Below are positions 43,151 through 53,224 of a DNA stretch of 64,000 nucleotides, in pieces. This stretch comes from Talpa occidentalis (lineage: Eukaryota > Chordata > Mammalia > Eulipotyphla > Talpidae), in assembly GCF_014898055.3 (NCBI RefSeq), contig NW_023601433.1, forward strand, positions 82,221,106-82,285,105. Reading direction: 5' to 3'. Positions within the stretch are counted from its first letter, which is position 1. Each line of letters opens with the position of its first letter. Under the pieces are notes generated by a model, which was given only the letters and a program-made list of their open reading frames with translations, was not told where the DNA came from and did not search any database. A program made the position numbers and the translations under genes.

Positions 43151-43819
43151 TACTAATCAATCTAAAGGATATGCAGACCACATGCCAGTCGGTGGTGAAT
43201 GTGGTTGGCTATTGGCATCCCTCTCCCCAATCTCATCGAGATACCTATGACCTTTCATCTTCTCAGTAGGGTTAATTGACCATCATGGCAAAGGTGGGCA
43301 AAACAGTGGGTGGCTCAGAAACCACATCACCAAGTTCTGAGACTGGAGGCCTTGAACTCACCACTAGTCAACATCCCCTCATTTGCATCTTTGCCGTAAG
43401 GGGCAGGAGATTTTCACTGGGAGCTTTGCAGCAGGCAGGCCTGGACGGAGCCCATCCCCCAGGCTATTGTACTCAGCTTCCCTCCCAGGACCTGCTGTCC
43501 TGTTGACAAAGAAGTGCTCCCTCTCTCCTGGGGTTAGCTCTGAAGGGAAGTAAACTGAGAATTACTATGAAAGCTACAGAGAGGATTTCTCCGAGGGAAA
43601 AATGAAGCACCTTGCCAGCCTTATACCACATGTCTGATGTGGGCAGGTTGCTGGGCCTGGACAAGAGACCCACCTGGGCTGGGTCACCCTTGCAGGGCTC
43701 ACCTTAAAGGAATAGCATCTTCTGGAATGGAAGCACATGTGTGTGCCTATGCAGCTAGGGTTGACTTCAACCCTATTCAACCCTTCAGCTTCCATTAATT
43801 AAGCCACTGCTTAATTAAT
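43151..43819. other. No gene seen
   Basis: Unassigned sequence; frames on both strands at 43473-43795 have no domain. Confidence 0.4.
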
Positions 43820-44097
43820 TTTTATTTTATTTTATTTTAAAGATTTATTTATTTATGCATACAAGAATTGGGGTACAGGCCAGAGGTGTGGGGGGTGAGA
43901 GGATTCACCAGAGTCAGAGTGGGGGACAGAACAGGCAGACTGACTGAAATACGCTGGTGAGGGGAGCAGCAGGTGAGACAGGAGAGGTCTGCTGTGCCAT
44001 GTGGGTAGCTCCCTGGCTAGGGATTGAGCTGGTGCTGCAGTGGCTGTGGATAGCTTCATAGGTTGTATCTTAACCCCTTGCGCCACCAGGGAGGCCC
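43820..44097 (-). mobile_element. Lineage-specific tRNA-derived SINE, older subfamily
   Basis: Minus-strand head GGGCCTCCCTGGTGGCGCAAG ends at 44097; the reversed tail 'tttattttattttattttaaagatttatttatttatg' opens the element. A box intact; B box altered. Flanks share TTAATT (43811-43819 and 44098-44104), a short uncertain duplication. The insertion splits or abuts an antisense L1. Confidence 0.88.
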
Positions 44098-44240
44098 TTA
44101 ATTGAGGTGATACTTCATCAGGTATTGCCACCACTGTGCATCCACCACCCAATCACCCATAGTCCATTGTGCTTCCTTCCCTCTTTCTTCTTGCCCCTCC
44201 CCCCTCCTTCTGGAGGCTTCAGTTGTGTGGTCAGCTGTCA
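44098..44240 (-). mobile_element. L1 3' UTR fragment, antisense
   Basis: 'gaggtgatacttcatcaggtattgccaccactgtgcatccaccacccaatcacccatagtcc' has the 'accaccactgtgcatccaccacc' style of lineage L1 3' ends seen also at 4200 and 46880. Confidence 0.45.
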
Positions 44241-44559
44241 AAGGCTAGTTTTTAAGCTTGTCTTTATCTGATTCTTAGATGGTTTCTCTATATTCCACCT
44301 ATTAGGGACACCATCTGGTGTGGCTTATTTTAATCAGGCCTGTTATCATCACATTTTTTATCTTACTGGTCCAATTTTTGAAAGATGCAGCCTCCATCCA
44401 GATGCTTTCCTGCCTCTTACAAAGTCTGCAGAGGGACACTGAGGCAGGTGGGTCAATGTTAGAGATGTTGGATATTTGCATGATCTCAACAATTAGTATC
44501 TCCCCAATATATTTATAAAAAACAGAGATGTAGACAGTGGCGTTACTGTGGAAAACCTG
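44241..44559. other. No gene seen
   Basis: Unassigned spacer. Confidence 0.4.
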
Positions 44560-45090
44560 GCAGACATCCTATGAATCAAGCCATCAAGGTTAAGGTCACA
44601 AGTGATCAGACCTCACAACATCTTAAACCTCTTAACCTGTTGCACTGAGAAAGATGCAACCCCAGGCGTGTGGTTTCTTGTCTAAAATGCCTCCCTCCAT
44701 CCACTGCTGAAAAAAGTCAACGAAAACAAGTCGAGGTCATCAACCCAAGTAGCTGGCCCGTCCTCTTCAAGCGTCATCAAAGGCAAAGGAGGGTATTCAT
44801 TGCCACATAGTGGAGAAGATTGATGATGCATGTTCACTAATGGAATGCGACATCCTGCCTTCGATTCTGGGACAGAAGAAAGGACCAAACTGGTGCAATC
44901 CAAATAATGTGTGTAGATTACTCGATAGTCTTGTACCAGTTTAAACTTCCCGGATGCCATCAGGGAAGACTTTGGCATCTGAAGCTGGCTGAGGGGTGCA
45001 GGGGAGCTCTCTGTACTATTTTTGCAACTTTACTATTAAGTCCCAAGTTACTTTAAAATAAAAGGTAAAAAAATAAACCAAATTCCAAAC
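44560..45090 (+). mobile_element. L1M-type 3' UTR, sense
   Basis: The ending 'ggctgaggggtgcaggggagctctctgtactatttttgcaactttactattaagtcccaagttactttaaaataaaagg' is a classic old L1 3' end. Upstream 'tggaatgcgacatcctgcc' and 'ctggtgcaatcc' belong to the same UTR by position, with weak identity. Confidence 0.55.
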
Positions 45091-45285
45091 AAACCCTGAT
45101 GCTGCCTCTTTCTTCACTGGGGAGATGAGGATGTGGAAGAACTGGTGTTTTCCCACACTGTGGCAGGTGGAGGGGGGGCTTGTGGAGAAACAGGATCAGC
45201 AGACTGAGGGGTGTATACTCTGTGCCTTCAACACAGGAGCCCTTTGCAACCACATTTCCAGGAACTGACTTTAAAAACACAGTAG
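45091..45285. other. No gene seen
   Basis: Unassigned sequence between two L1 3' ends; possibly degraded L1. Confidence 0.4.
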
Positions 45286-45960
45286 GATGGGGACACAGAT
45301 GTAGGGATGACGGTGTTCATTGCTATGTTGTTCACAGTCTTAAAAAATTGAAGAAAACCCTAATAATGACTGTTAGCAGGAATAGGATGGGTACATGGAG
45401 CACCCCAACAATGGAATACAAACAACTACTTAGAAACATGAGGTATGGGGGCCTCCCTGATGAAGCAGGGGTTAAAGTCTCAGCGCTATCAAGCTCTTTC
45501 CAGCTGCTGTGGCATGAGTTCGACCCCAGGCCAGGAGGCTGACCCACATGGCACAGAAGACCTCTCCTGTCTCACCCGCTGCTCCCCTCAGCAGTGTATT
45601 TCCGTAGATCCACCTGTTCTGCTCCCCACTCTATGTCTGGTGAATCCTTGCACCCCCCCCACCTCTGGCCTGTACCCTGGCTCTTGTATACATAAATAAA
45701 TAAATCTTTAAAAATAAAAAAAAGAAACATGAGGTATGTGTGTTGGATTGTCTGGAATAGATGCCTGTCCTATATTTAAGTAAAAAAAAAGCACAAGTAA
45801 CAAAATCATATGTATAGTAAAATCTTTTTTATCTTAAAAGAACTTAAAGAGGCTGGAAGAATATGTCAGACTGGCAACTACAAATATCTGTAGGAGCTGG
45901 ACTCAGGGGACATTTGAATTTTCTCTATATTTGGATTTTAACAACGCTCATCAGTTATGG
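45286..45960 (+). mobile_element. L1M-type 3' end, sense, split by a SINE
   Basis: Left part: 'ttgttcacagtcttaaaaaattg...ggatgggtacatggagcaccccaacaatggaatacaaacaac'. Right part (45739-45960): 'gtaaaaaaaaagcacaagtaac...tatgtatagtaaaatc', 'gaggctggaagaatatg' and 'tctgtaggagctggactc'. Together they read as an L1 3' region interrupted at 45448. Confidence 0.55.
45449..45722 (+). mobile_element. tRNA-derived SINE with perfect 16-bp TSD, older subfamily
   Basis: The head 'gggcctccctgatgaagcagg' has an A box altered by substitution; 'gagttcgaccccaggcc' keeps the B box. The tail is 'aaataaataaatctttaaaaataaaaaa'. The target duplication AGAAACATGAGGTATG is identical at 45432-45447 and 45723-45738. 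Insertion is into an L1 3' end. Confidence 0.94.
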
Positions 45961-46479
45961 GGGAAATGAAGATGTGCATTTTCGAGAAACTGAGGCATTG
46001 AGGACCTCGGGGAAGTAATGATGTCAGCGCTTCCCACTGTGCCACCTGCCGAGGGGCTTTCCATGTGATTCTTCCTTATCTAGCCCTTTATCTGCCTCCA
46101 TCAGTTGGAGTCTGGAGCCCAACCAATGGGAGGGAACAAACCTGTAAGAAAAGCTGCAGAATTGCAGGTGCTTTCTGCCTACTGCGAACTTGGAGCAAGG
46201 GTCAGGGCGTGCGTCCACCCGAGCAATGTCGGGGCAGGAAATGATCTCACCCTCGTGGGCTAAGCTCCTGGAATTATGACTACTGCTCCTTAGGGAGCCC
46301 CCCCCAGAACCCTCTTCTGGTGCTCAAGAGCAGGAATGGGGAGAGGAGGAAATAGGAGAGAGTTTCTTGAGCCTCTGAATTGCGGGGATGGCGCCTCCTC
46401 GCTTTCCTTATCACCAGGCCTGATGAAAAGGACCGCTGGGGAGGGGCGTTCAGTGGCAAAGCCTCAGAGCTGCCTTAGC
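45961..46479. other. No gene seen
   Basis: Unassigned; a C6 run at 46300 and moderate GC. No exon is supportable. Confidence 0.4.
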
Positions 46480-46735
46480 CCCAGAGCAGGTGCAGAGAGA
46501 CAGCCCAGCGCTTAGCTGCGCTTTCATGTCCAGGCCAGTCACAGACCTTTCAAAGCTCAGTTTCTCCACCTGCAAAATGGCTGCGACACTGTCCCAGAGT
46601 GTGGCTGTGATGGTGCTGGGTGTCATAACCAGTTTCTTCTCTGCCTGGGAAGTCTCCGCAGCTTACCTCGGGGTTCTGCCAGGGACACTTGATTTCTTTA
46701 TTTATGAGTGTAGAGTATGAGGTTCCAGGGATTCA
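46480..46735 (+). mobile_element. MIR SINE fragment, sense
   Basis: 'gccagtcacagacctttcaaagctcagtttctccacctgcaaaatggctgcgac' is the MIR core in sense orientation, with a diverged end. Confidence 0.55.
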
Positions 46736-46799
46736 GGGGGTCACGTGGAGCTTAGGCTCTAGAAGGGAAAGCTGGTATTAGATAAGGACCTGGGCAATA

Positions 46800-46954
46800 A
46801 TTTTAAAAAATAGTTTTATTACTTTATTTTTAAAATTGCTTTTTTGGGGGAGATAATATTGGTTTACAACACTGCATTTGCATCTTCTTACCACCACACA
46901 CCCACCGCCAAAGCATCCATAATTTTTCCTTTTTTTAAAGTCTTACATAATTTA
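46800..46954 (-). mobile_element. L1 3' UTR fragment, antisense, split by a SINE
   Basis: 'gggggagataatattggtttacaacactgcatttgcatcttcttaccaccacacacccaccgcc' is a reversed L1 3' UTR of the type common in laurasiatherian genomes. 'ccataatttttcc' before the SINE (46917-46929) and 'cccacaatttttc' after it (47223-47235) may be the split ends or a duplication. Confidence 0.55.
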
Positions 46955-47217
46955 TTTCATTATTATTATTTTTAAAGATTCTATTTATTTATGCATACAA
47001 AAGCTGGGGTGCAGGCCAGAGGTGTGTGTGGGGGTGAGACGATTCACCAGAGACAGAGTGGGGAGCAAAACACGCGGATTGACTGAAATACACTGCTGAG
47101 GGGACCAGCGGGTGAGACAGAAGAGGTCTGCTGCGCCATGTGGGTCAGCTCCCCAGGTGGAGATCAAGCTCAGGCCTCAGGGGTGGTAGCGCTGGGATTT
47201 AACCACCAGGGAGGCCC
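46955..47217 (-). mobile_element. Lineage-specific tRNA-derived SINE, older subfamily
   Basis: Minus-strand head GGGCCTCCCTGGTGG ends at 47217 but lacks part of the A box (a few bases after the head are deleted); reversed tail 'ttaaagattctatttatttatgc'. Body wording 'ctggggtgcaggccagaggtgtg', 'cactgctgaggggaccagcgggtgag' matches the family. The A-box deletion makes this copy unlikely to be transcribable. Confidence 0.87.
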
Positions 47218-47879
47218 AGCACCCACAATTTTTCAAATATGATTTTGGTAAGTTCCAGTAAAACAGGCACAGGGGCCATGAGAGTACACTGTACAAAAGG
47301 GCCCTTCATCTACCAGGGGGTGGTGTCTAGAATATGCGTGGAAGTTAACTAGGGGGAGAGAGGAAGGCTTGCACAAATGTCCTGGGGTAGGTGGGGATGT
47401 GGAACTTTGGAGAGAAGAAGGAAGGCCACTGTTGCTGCAAGCTTGGGGTGAGGGGCAGTGTGGGGTGGGCTGGGGCTGGAGAGATTGGCAGGAACAGGAA
47501 TGTGGTGAGCCAGGGGAAGACTCCAGATTTTGTTCTGAGGACAGTGGTGCAGGAAAGGATGCAGGGTAGCTGAACAGTACAGCCACTGGGTACCTTCTGA
47601 AGCCCTGGGAATGCTGGAATGCCCCTGGTCCCTTCCCACGTGGAATTTATCAGAGAAACATCTCAAACATGGGGATTCCCACATAAGGTCAGGCATGTGG
47701 CCAGGTAAAGATGTCATCACCCAGCCCCCTAGAAAAACATGAGCCCCTAAGCCTGGAGAAGGGGAGCAGTATGGGGATTTCTTCCTTCAAATACCAAGGA
47801 AAGGCCAGCCCAGGATCAAGGGTGATGGTGTGAGAAAGGAAAGGAGGTTGAGGGGCAGGGCAGTGGGCTTGGTTGGAAT
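47218..47879. other. No gene seen; G-rich segment
   Basis: Unassigned. 47395-47480 is G-rich on the plus strand ('ggggtgaggggcagtgtggggtgggctggggctgg' type), able to form G-quadruplexes in principle. Frames on both strands are Gly- or Pro/Ser-rich artefacts. Confidence 0.45.
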
Positions 47880-48012
47880 CCCTGCCATGTACCACACACA
47901 CTACCCACCTTGTCTGCGCTGTAAAATGGGTGCAAGCACATGTACTATCTCACTTCGGAAACTAACTGAGATTAAATAAATGTTCACACAAAGCCTGGTG
48001 CTTAATTGCAAC
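47880..48012 (+). mobile_element. MIR SINE fragment, sense
   Basis: 'gctgtaaaatgggtgcaagcacatgtactatctcacttcggaaactaactgagattaaataaatgttcacacaaagcctggtgc' is the second half of MIR. Confidence 0.65.
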
Positions 48013-48229
48013 AATAATTCTCCCAATTAGGAAATGCAATTCCTCCTCCAGGAAAAACCCATGACTAGGTACGCTGACCACTATTTCATCTTCTTTTATT
48101 GTTGTTAATATTTTAATCTCTAAACATTTTTTCCATTTCTATCATTTGAGTTTTGGGGGATATATCTTTAGCCTGGGATATGAAAGGAAGGTCTCCATAG
48201 TGGTTGGATGTGACTTCAAATCCCACTGA
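48013..48229. other. No gene seen
   Basis: Unassigned spacer. Confidence 0.4.
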
Positions 48230-48485
48230 GATAGCACATTTTTCCCTTGGTTTACCCTCCTCCTCCCCCAAATGTTCACTGCACTCCTACCCATGTCTGT
48301 GTCCTCTGTGGTCTCCAACTAAAGTACCCTGTCCTTCTTCTTCAGCTCAAATTCCATTAATTGCAGGACCAGCTTTAATACCTCCTACTACCTCTAAATG
48401 TCCTATTCATCACCAGGTCTTCTATTTCTTCCATGCTTTCGGTTATGTCTATCTTGTCTCCTCTTGTGATCTTTGAGGTCAGAGA
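48230..48485 (+). mobile_element. L2 LINE fragment, sense
   Basis: 'ccccaaatgttcactgcactcctacccatgtctgtgtcctctg', 'cttcttcagctcaaattcc', 'ttaatacctcctactacctctaaatgtcc' and 'cttgtgatctttgaggtcagagac' have L2 order. Confidence 0.5.
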
Positions 48486-48649
48486 CATTAGTTCTTCCTC
48501 ATGGCTGCAAAACAGTTGCAGAGGCTCCAGACCTTGCATTTTCTCAGCCTCATGTCCGGATGAAAAGAGACTTTTGAGCTTTTGCTGGCCTGATGTGGGT
48601 CAAATTTCATCTGTGAACCAACCAGGGGATGGCCTGGTTGATTCCATTT
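48486..48649. other. No gene seen
   Basis: Unassigned spacer. Confidence 0.4.
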
Positions 48650-48862
48650 GACTAGGGATTGGCAAATTTTTGTTAGAAGACAAGGTGGTAGATATTTTAG
48701 ACTATGAACCATATAATCTCTATTGCAATTATTATCATTGTTATAACATGAAAAATGTCATGGAGCACTTGTAAATAAATGGGTAGACTGTACTTGAATC
48801 AAACTTTATCAACAAAAGCAGATGGCTGGCCCATGGGTTGTAGTTTTTGACTCCTGGTTTGG
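48650..48862 (+). mobile_element. hAT-Charlie-type MITE, sense
   Basis: Starts 'ctagggattggcaaatttttgttagaagac', contains 'tagatattttagactatgaacc', 'gtaaataaatgggtagac' and ends 'ggcccatgggttgtagtttttgactcctgg'. Same family as 18630, 21380 and 50612, here in the opposite orientation to the first two. Confidence 0.7.
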
Positions 48863-49544
48863 AACAGTTAAGCCCCATCCGTGGAATGAAATGGACCCAC
48901 AACCGGATGGTCTGAGTGTGTGGAGTGTCCACAAGGAAATTCAGAGTATTATTTTACCACAAGGAAAATTAAAGATTGATGGGTAGGAAAATCAACTTAT
49001 TCACTACAAGGATCATTGCTTAAAAAAAGTCTCTTAGTCATTAATCAGTCTCTTCCAGAGCATTTGTTGCAAGAAGAGAACCAGATTTATATGCTTAGAG
49101 AACCATCTGATTCCCAATGGTCTCTCCCCATTCATTGGAATGAGACAGATGGCTGGGTAGCTCTCACATTTATGTACATCCTATATCTGAAGCATCTTTG
49201 AATTTATGAATTCAGGCTTCCTATGAGGCAAGAAGGTCAAACAAAGTATTATCCTCCTTTGTACATAAGGACACATACTCTAGGTGTGAAATGGAGGTGT
49301 GGGAAAAAGAAATACTATATTCTGAATATGGGCCATACAAGATTAACAGCCTAACTATCCACACCACTACTCCCCATCCAATTCTCATGGCAGACATCAA
49401 TAATCCATCACCACACTCCTTCCCAGTGAGCTCAGATGGTGTCAGGGCCCTGGGAAGCCACTTCTGCGTGATCAGAGTTGGCGCACAAGAGGAAACTCAT
49501 TTTCTTTTGAGTTGACCATGTTGTACTGGTGGAATTGTCAAGTT
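48863..49544. other. No gene seen
   Basis: Unassigned, AT-leaning; no exon. Confidence 0.4.
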
Positions 49545-49660
49545 ATGCACCACTTCTACTCACAGCTATTGCTTATTGAGGGCTTACTATACACCAGAAG
49601 TGGTGCTCATCTCATTTATTTTCTTAGGAAGAATTCTAGGCAGGTATCACAGGTGGCTGG
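49545..49660 (-). mobile_element. MIR/L2 fragment, antisense
   Basis: 'cagctattgcttattgagggcttactatacaccagaagtggtgctcatctcatttattttcttaggaagaattctaggcagg' is the reversed MIR 3' part. Confidence 0.65.
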
Positions 49661-49829
49661 CATATCCTGTTTCACATCTTCTCTAGTCCCTTTTGATTTC
49701 AGTCTCAGCCACAGTGGACAGTTCTGTGTGAACTGAAGCATACCTTACATTGATTGTTTGCTGTGTTTCTGTTTGTCAGACTCTCTGATTCCTGGAGAGT
49801 CTGCTAGGTGGCACCCAAACTCTGTCTAG
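49661..49829. other. No gene seen
   Basis: Unassigned spacer. Confidence 0.4.
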
Positions 49830-50015
49830 AAATGCTGAGATTTAACCAATCACCAACATGGGATTTTAAGCAAGTGATTTTATCCTTGGGATTCAGTTTC
49901 TTCATTCAAAAAAATGGGAATAGACACATTTTCTTAGGATTGTTGTGTTAATTAAATGAGACAATGTGCATTAACTTAACAAGTTTCATTATAGCCCATC
50001 TCATGATAAGACCAC
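49830..50015 (+). mobile_element. MIR SINE, sense
   Basis: 'gagatttaaccaatcaccaacatgggattttaagcaagtgattttatccttgggattcagtttcttcattcaaaaaaatggg', then 'ggattgttgtgttaattaaatgagacaatg' follow MIR. Confidence 0.7.
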
Positions 50016-50264
50016 ATTCTACTTTTGATGGCAATTGTTGTCACCATCATGCAATAATTGGTTAGTTCTAACAATTGGTTAGAACACATCCCTTAGTGAT
50101 GGGATGTGTTCTGATAAATATATTGTCAGGTGATTTCATAGTTGTGCAAGCACTTTAGAGTGTAATTCCACAGACCTAGCTGCTCATCTTGTAACACCTG
50201 GATTGTCAAATATGTGGTCTTGTCATTGAGCAAAACATCCCTCTATTGTGTCCCTGTGTTACTG
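50016..50264. other. No gene seen; small local duplications
   Basis: At 50059-50120 'ttggttagttctaacaattggttagaacacatcccttagtgatgggatgtgttctgataa' contains a near-perfect inverted repeat (GAACACATCCC / GGGATGTGTTC, 50082-50092 and 50100-50110) with a 7-base loop. The rest is unassigned. Confidence 0.5.
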
Positions 50265-50435
50265 GGGACTATCGTAGACAGGTATTCCAGTCACCTGTCT
50301 CCCTTCTCTGAATGAGCACCTTGTAAAGCATACCTGTTTCATTCATCTTTTTATCTGAAGGGCCTCAAAAATACCTTGCACTTACGAGGTGCTCAATGCA
50401 GACTTGTTGAATGAAGGGGTGGATGGTCACATTAC
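50265..50435 (+). mobile_element. L2 LINE 3' end, sense
   Basis: 'gagcaccttgtaaagcatacctgtttcattcatctttttatctgaagggcctcaaaaataccttgcacttacgaggtgctcaatgcagacttgttgaatgaagggg' is the L2 3' end. Confidence 0.75.
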
Positions 50436-50449
50436 CAGCAGCTGCCCTA

Positions 50450-50990
50450 ACCATCTAATTCTGCTTCATTTCCCCCCTGGCACATAGGAAAAATGCATTT
50501 CCCTGCCTTCTTTGCAACTGGGGTCATGACATTGTGTTCTGGCCAAGGGAATGTGGATAAACTGATGTATACTCCTTTCCATACTGGGCTGTAACTTGAA
50601 TGATCTTCTCATTCAAGTGTCAGCAAACTTTTTCTGTACAATGGCATATTTTTTTTTGTACCATGTGATGCCACTCTGCCATTGTGACACAAAAGAAGCT
50701 GAAGGCATTATGTGAATGAATGAGCATGGTTGTGTTCCAATAGTACTTTATTTCCAAAATGAGGCACTGGACTGGATTTGGCCATTGGGTTGCAGTTTGT
50801 TGACCCCAGGCCTAGTCTCTCTCTCCCTTTCATGGGGATGGCATTGCCAGGATGAGGGTGCTTGGATCTCTGGATGGTGAGAGGGAGCGGGGTCCCCAAT
50901 TCACCACCATGCTGGAATGAGTGATGTGTTTACATGGTAAGTTACTCAGATGCTGGGGTTGTTTGTTACAGCAGCAAACCTATCCTGAGT
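50450..50990 (+). mobile_element. MaLR LTR remnant interrupted by a hAT MITE
   Basis: Left part (50450-50611): 'cccccctggcacataggaaaaatgc', 'tgtgttctggccaagggaatgtgg'. Right part (50813-50990): 'gaatgagtgatgtgtttac', ending 'gctggggttgtttgttacagcagcaaacctatcctgagtcata', the MaLR 3' terminus form. The MITE lies between, so it is younger than the LTR. Confidence 0.5.
50612..50812 (+). mobile_element. hAT-Charlie-type MITE inside the MaLR
   Basis: 'aagtgtcagcaaactttttctgtacaatggc', 'gagcatggttgtgttccaatagtactttatttcc', 'ggactggatttggccattgggttgcagtttgttgacccc'. Both termini are visible. The clearest nested pair for relative dating in the window. Confidence 0.8.
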
Positions 50991-51109
50991 CATACACTGG
51001 TGATCCATCACCAGTGACACTCATGTCTATAGCTGGGAACAGCAAGACATAAGGTTTTAAGGTGGGATTGCTGTGAGAATAATAGAGAATAATAGTAATG
51101 ACAGTAACA
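50991..51109. other. Short unassigned spacer
   Basis: Includes a short direct doublet 'ctggtgatcc/catcaccagtgac' at 50998-51018 that forms a small palindrome (GGTGATCCATCACC). Confidence 0.45.
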
Positions 51110-51310
51110 AAGTTTTCACATATGGTAAGTGCTCATTGAAGTCTTTTGAGTATTTTTCAAATGCTAACACCTTGAGTAGAATGTCACTTTGGTCTTTATA
51201 ACAGCCCCACCAGGTAGGTTCAGCAGAGGTGTCCACTTTTATGCATGAGAGGTTGAGGCTGGGGGTGGGGGTGGTGAGTGACTGGCCTGAAGGGGGCAGG
51301 TCCCTAACAG
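51110..51310 (-). mobile_element. MIR SINE, antisense
   Basis: 'catatggtaagtgctcattg', 'ataacagccccaccaggtaggttcagcagaggtgtccacttttatgcatgagaggttgaggctgg' is the reversed MIR with diverged tail. Confidence 0.65.
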
Positions 51311-51469
51311 AGCTAGGAGTCCCATCAAGTCTCTGCCTCCCAGTGTGGTGCACTATCTGCTGCCCCCCTTCTTCCCCACCTCCCCCCTCTTGGTATCTAC
51401 TATCCAAGGTGCTACTTATTTTGTTGAAATCTGATTCAGAGATTGCTAACTTTTCTTGATTCCCACTGG
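51311..51469. other. No gene seen
   Basis: Unassigned spacer, C-rich at 51355-51395. Confidence 0.4.
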
Positions 51470-51662
51470 TGCCAGCCCCTGCCCTAAGCATTTTGCATGT
51501 ACAATCTCCTTTATCCTCACCATAACCTGGTGAGGCAGCTTCCTTTTTTAATCCAATTTTACAAATGAGAAACCTGAACCTCAGGCTGGGTAAGCCACTG
51601 GCCCAACACCCCTGAGTTTGTGGGTGGTAAAGTTAAGATTTGAACCCGGGCCATTCTAAATT
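51470..51662 (-). mobile_element. MIR SINE, antisense
   Basis: 'cagcccctgccctaagcattttgcatgtacaatctcctttatcctcaccataacctggtgaggcagc', 'caattttacaaatgagaaacctgaacctcaggctgggtaagccactggcccaacacccctgagtttgtgggtggtaaagttaagatttgaacccggg'. A well kept reversed MIR. Confidence 0.85.
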
Positions 51663-52079
51663 GAAATTTGGTCCTCTCTGAATTAAAATAAGAAATTTGA
51701 GTGGAAGTAACCTCAGCTATTTTCAGCTTGATCCAGTTTGAAAACAGTTTTGCTGCTCTTTTTAGTCATCTATTCCAAATGCAGCTCTCAATGATTGATA
51801 ATCTCCCCATGGACTGTCCCCTGGGCGAGGTGCTGAGGTCAGAGCAGAGGAGCAAACAGGCCTGTCCTTCTCATGGGGCATTTGGAGAATAGTGGGGTAT
51901 CAGTGAGAGCTTGGGGGCAGTTCAGGCTTGTTTCCCCTGGGGGGTAGGGACCCAGGATAGGCCCCCCAGACGGCCATCCAATGCACTGTCTGAAGTGGGA
52001 AGGCCTTTGCTCCCAGCGAAGAGGGGAGGAGACACGAGATGAACAGAACAGTGTCATTTACAGATGCTTAACACAGTCA
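51663..52079. other. No gene seen
   Basis: Unassigned sequence; no exon support. Confidence 0.4.
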
Positions 52080-52260
52080 GGGGCGGGGGGCATCAGGGAA
52101 GTTTCCTGAGGTGGTGACATCTGTGCAGAAGAATGAGTAAGTGGTGGCCTGTGATGGGCGAGAGGACGCAGCAAGGCTGTGAAGGGAAGGGGGCATGGAA
52201 GCACTACTATGCATGGGCTGGAGGGGCTGGGAAGGGAACAGTGAAAAGAAATGAAACTCT
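52080..52260 (-). mobile_element. L2 LINE fragment, antisense
   Basis: 'catcagggaagtttcctgaggtggtgacatctgtgcagaagaatgagtaagtgg' followed by 'gtgaagggaagggggcatgg' matches the interior antisense L2 segment. Confidence 0.5.
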
Positions 52261-52314
52261 TGCGTCAGGTCCAGAAGTTCTTTGAACAGAGAGAAGTGTC
52301 CATGGCTGGGCAAG

Positions 52315-52720
52315 CAACTCTATCAGCCAGGACTCTGGTGACTGCAAGCAACAGCATGGCAGCTCACACCTTTATTGTCTGGGGATCTGAGAAGCTGAGG
52401 CGGAGGCCGATGCTGCCTCTCTCCCTCTCGCTTCGCTGTGGGCCGCATTCTCTCCGACATGGCTTCCTCCCCCTTATGGCCTGGGGCGGGGAGCAGGTGG
52501 GGCCCGGGCACAGAAAGCTCTGAGCTGCTGACTTCCTGGTTCAGCAAAGTCAGAACAAGTCCTTCCCGCCCACTTTGGACCAGGGAGGGCTCTGATTGGC
52601 TGTCCTGGGTGACGCACCCACTTCTTGAACCAATCACCGTGGCCAGGAGGTGGCGCCCTACACTAGGAAAGCGTAGGCTGGGGTCATGTGACCCAAGTCA
52701 CACGTGACCACTGTCATTAT
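52315..52720. repeat. Old interspersed repeat, family uncertain, carries CTCF-like motif
   Basis: 'tcagccaggactctggtgactgcaagcaacag...ctcacacctttattgtctgg', 'cttcctcccccttatggcc' and 'gagggctctgattggctgtcctgggtgacgcacccacttcttgaaccaatcaccgtggccagg' look like a recurrent ancient mammalian repeat with doubled CCAAT-type (GATTGG/CCAATC) motifs. I cannot give its name with certainty. Open frames across it are chance. Confidence 0.4.
52643..52656 (+). promoter_or_regulatory. CTCF-type motif, plus orientation
   Basis: CCAGGAGGTGGCGC matches CCASYAGRKGGCGC except at one base (G for Y at position 5). It lies within the repeat remnant at 52315-52720. Confidence 0.45.
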
Positions 52721-52889
52721 GATTTGTGTGTGTAATTCCATCAGGAGCTCATAAAAACAAGAGGAAAAATGAAGTCTGGGCAGATAATAACCGCATTATC
52801 TTACAACCACCCCCTTCCTCTTTCCTCCCTGCCTCCCACGCGGAGAGGGGATCTGTCTGTGCTGGGTAAACACGGCTCCTGCCCGGACC

Positions 52890-53070
52890 TGCTGGGTTCT
52901 GATGGAGCTTCCAACATGCCCGAAATCAAATTCCAGCTTTTCCCTTTACTGGCTGTGTTACTCTGGGCAAAGTACACAGCTTCTCTGAAATCCAGTTTCC
53001 TCTTGTCCAAAATGGAGGTCATGGATGAACCTTATGTGGCAGTGGTTAACATCGTATAAAAAGATGGTAC
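52890..53070 (+). mobile_element. MIR SINE, sense
   Basis: 'aaatcaaattccagcttttccctttactggctgtgttactctgggcaaagtacacagcttctctgaaatccagtttcctcttgtccaaaatggaggtc' is sense MIR. Confidence 0.75.
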
Positions 53071-53084
53071 AGTAAGTGGTAGCC

Positions 53085-53133
53085 AGAACAATAATAATTA
53101 CTATTATTATCCTAATTATTACTATTAGTAATA
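53085..53133. repeat. ATT/TAA-rich simple repeat
   Basis: 'caataataattactattattatcctaattattactattagtaatagg' is a degenerate trinucleotide tract. Confidence 0.7.
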
Positions 53134-53224
53134 GGAGTGGAGGTGCAATATTTGGGGTAGAGGTGAATGCACAGGAATGGATTCCAAGAGCAGGAACTGA
53201 GAGAGTCTTAGGATGTTAGTGTTG

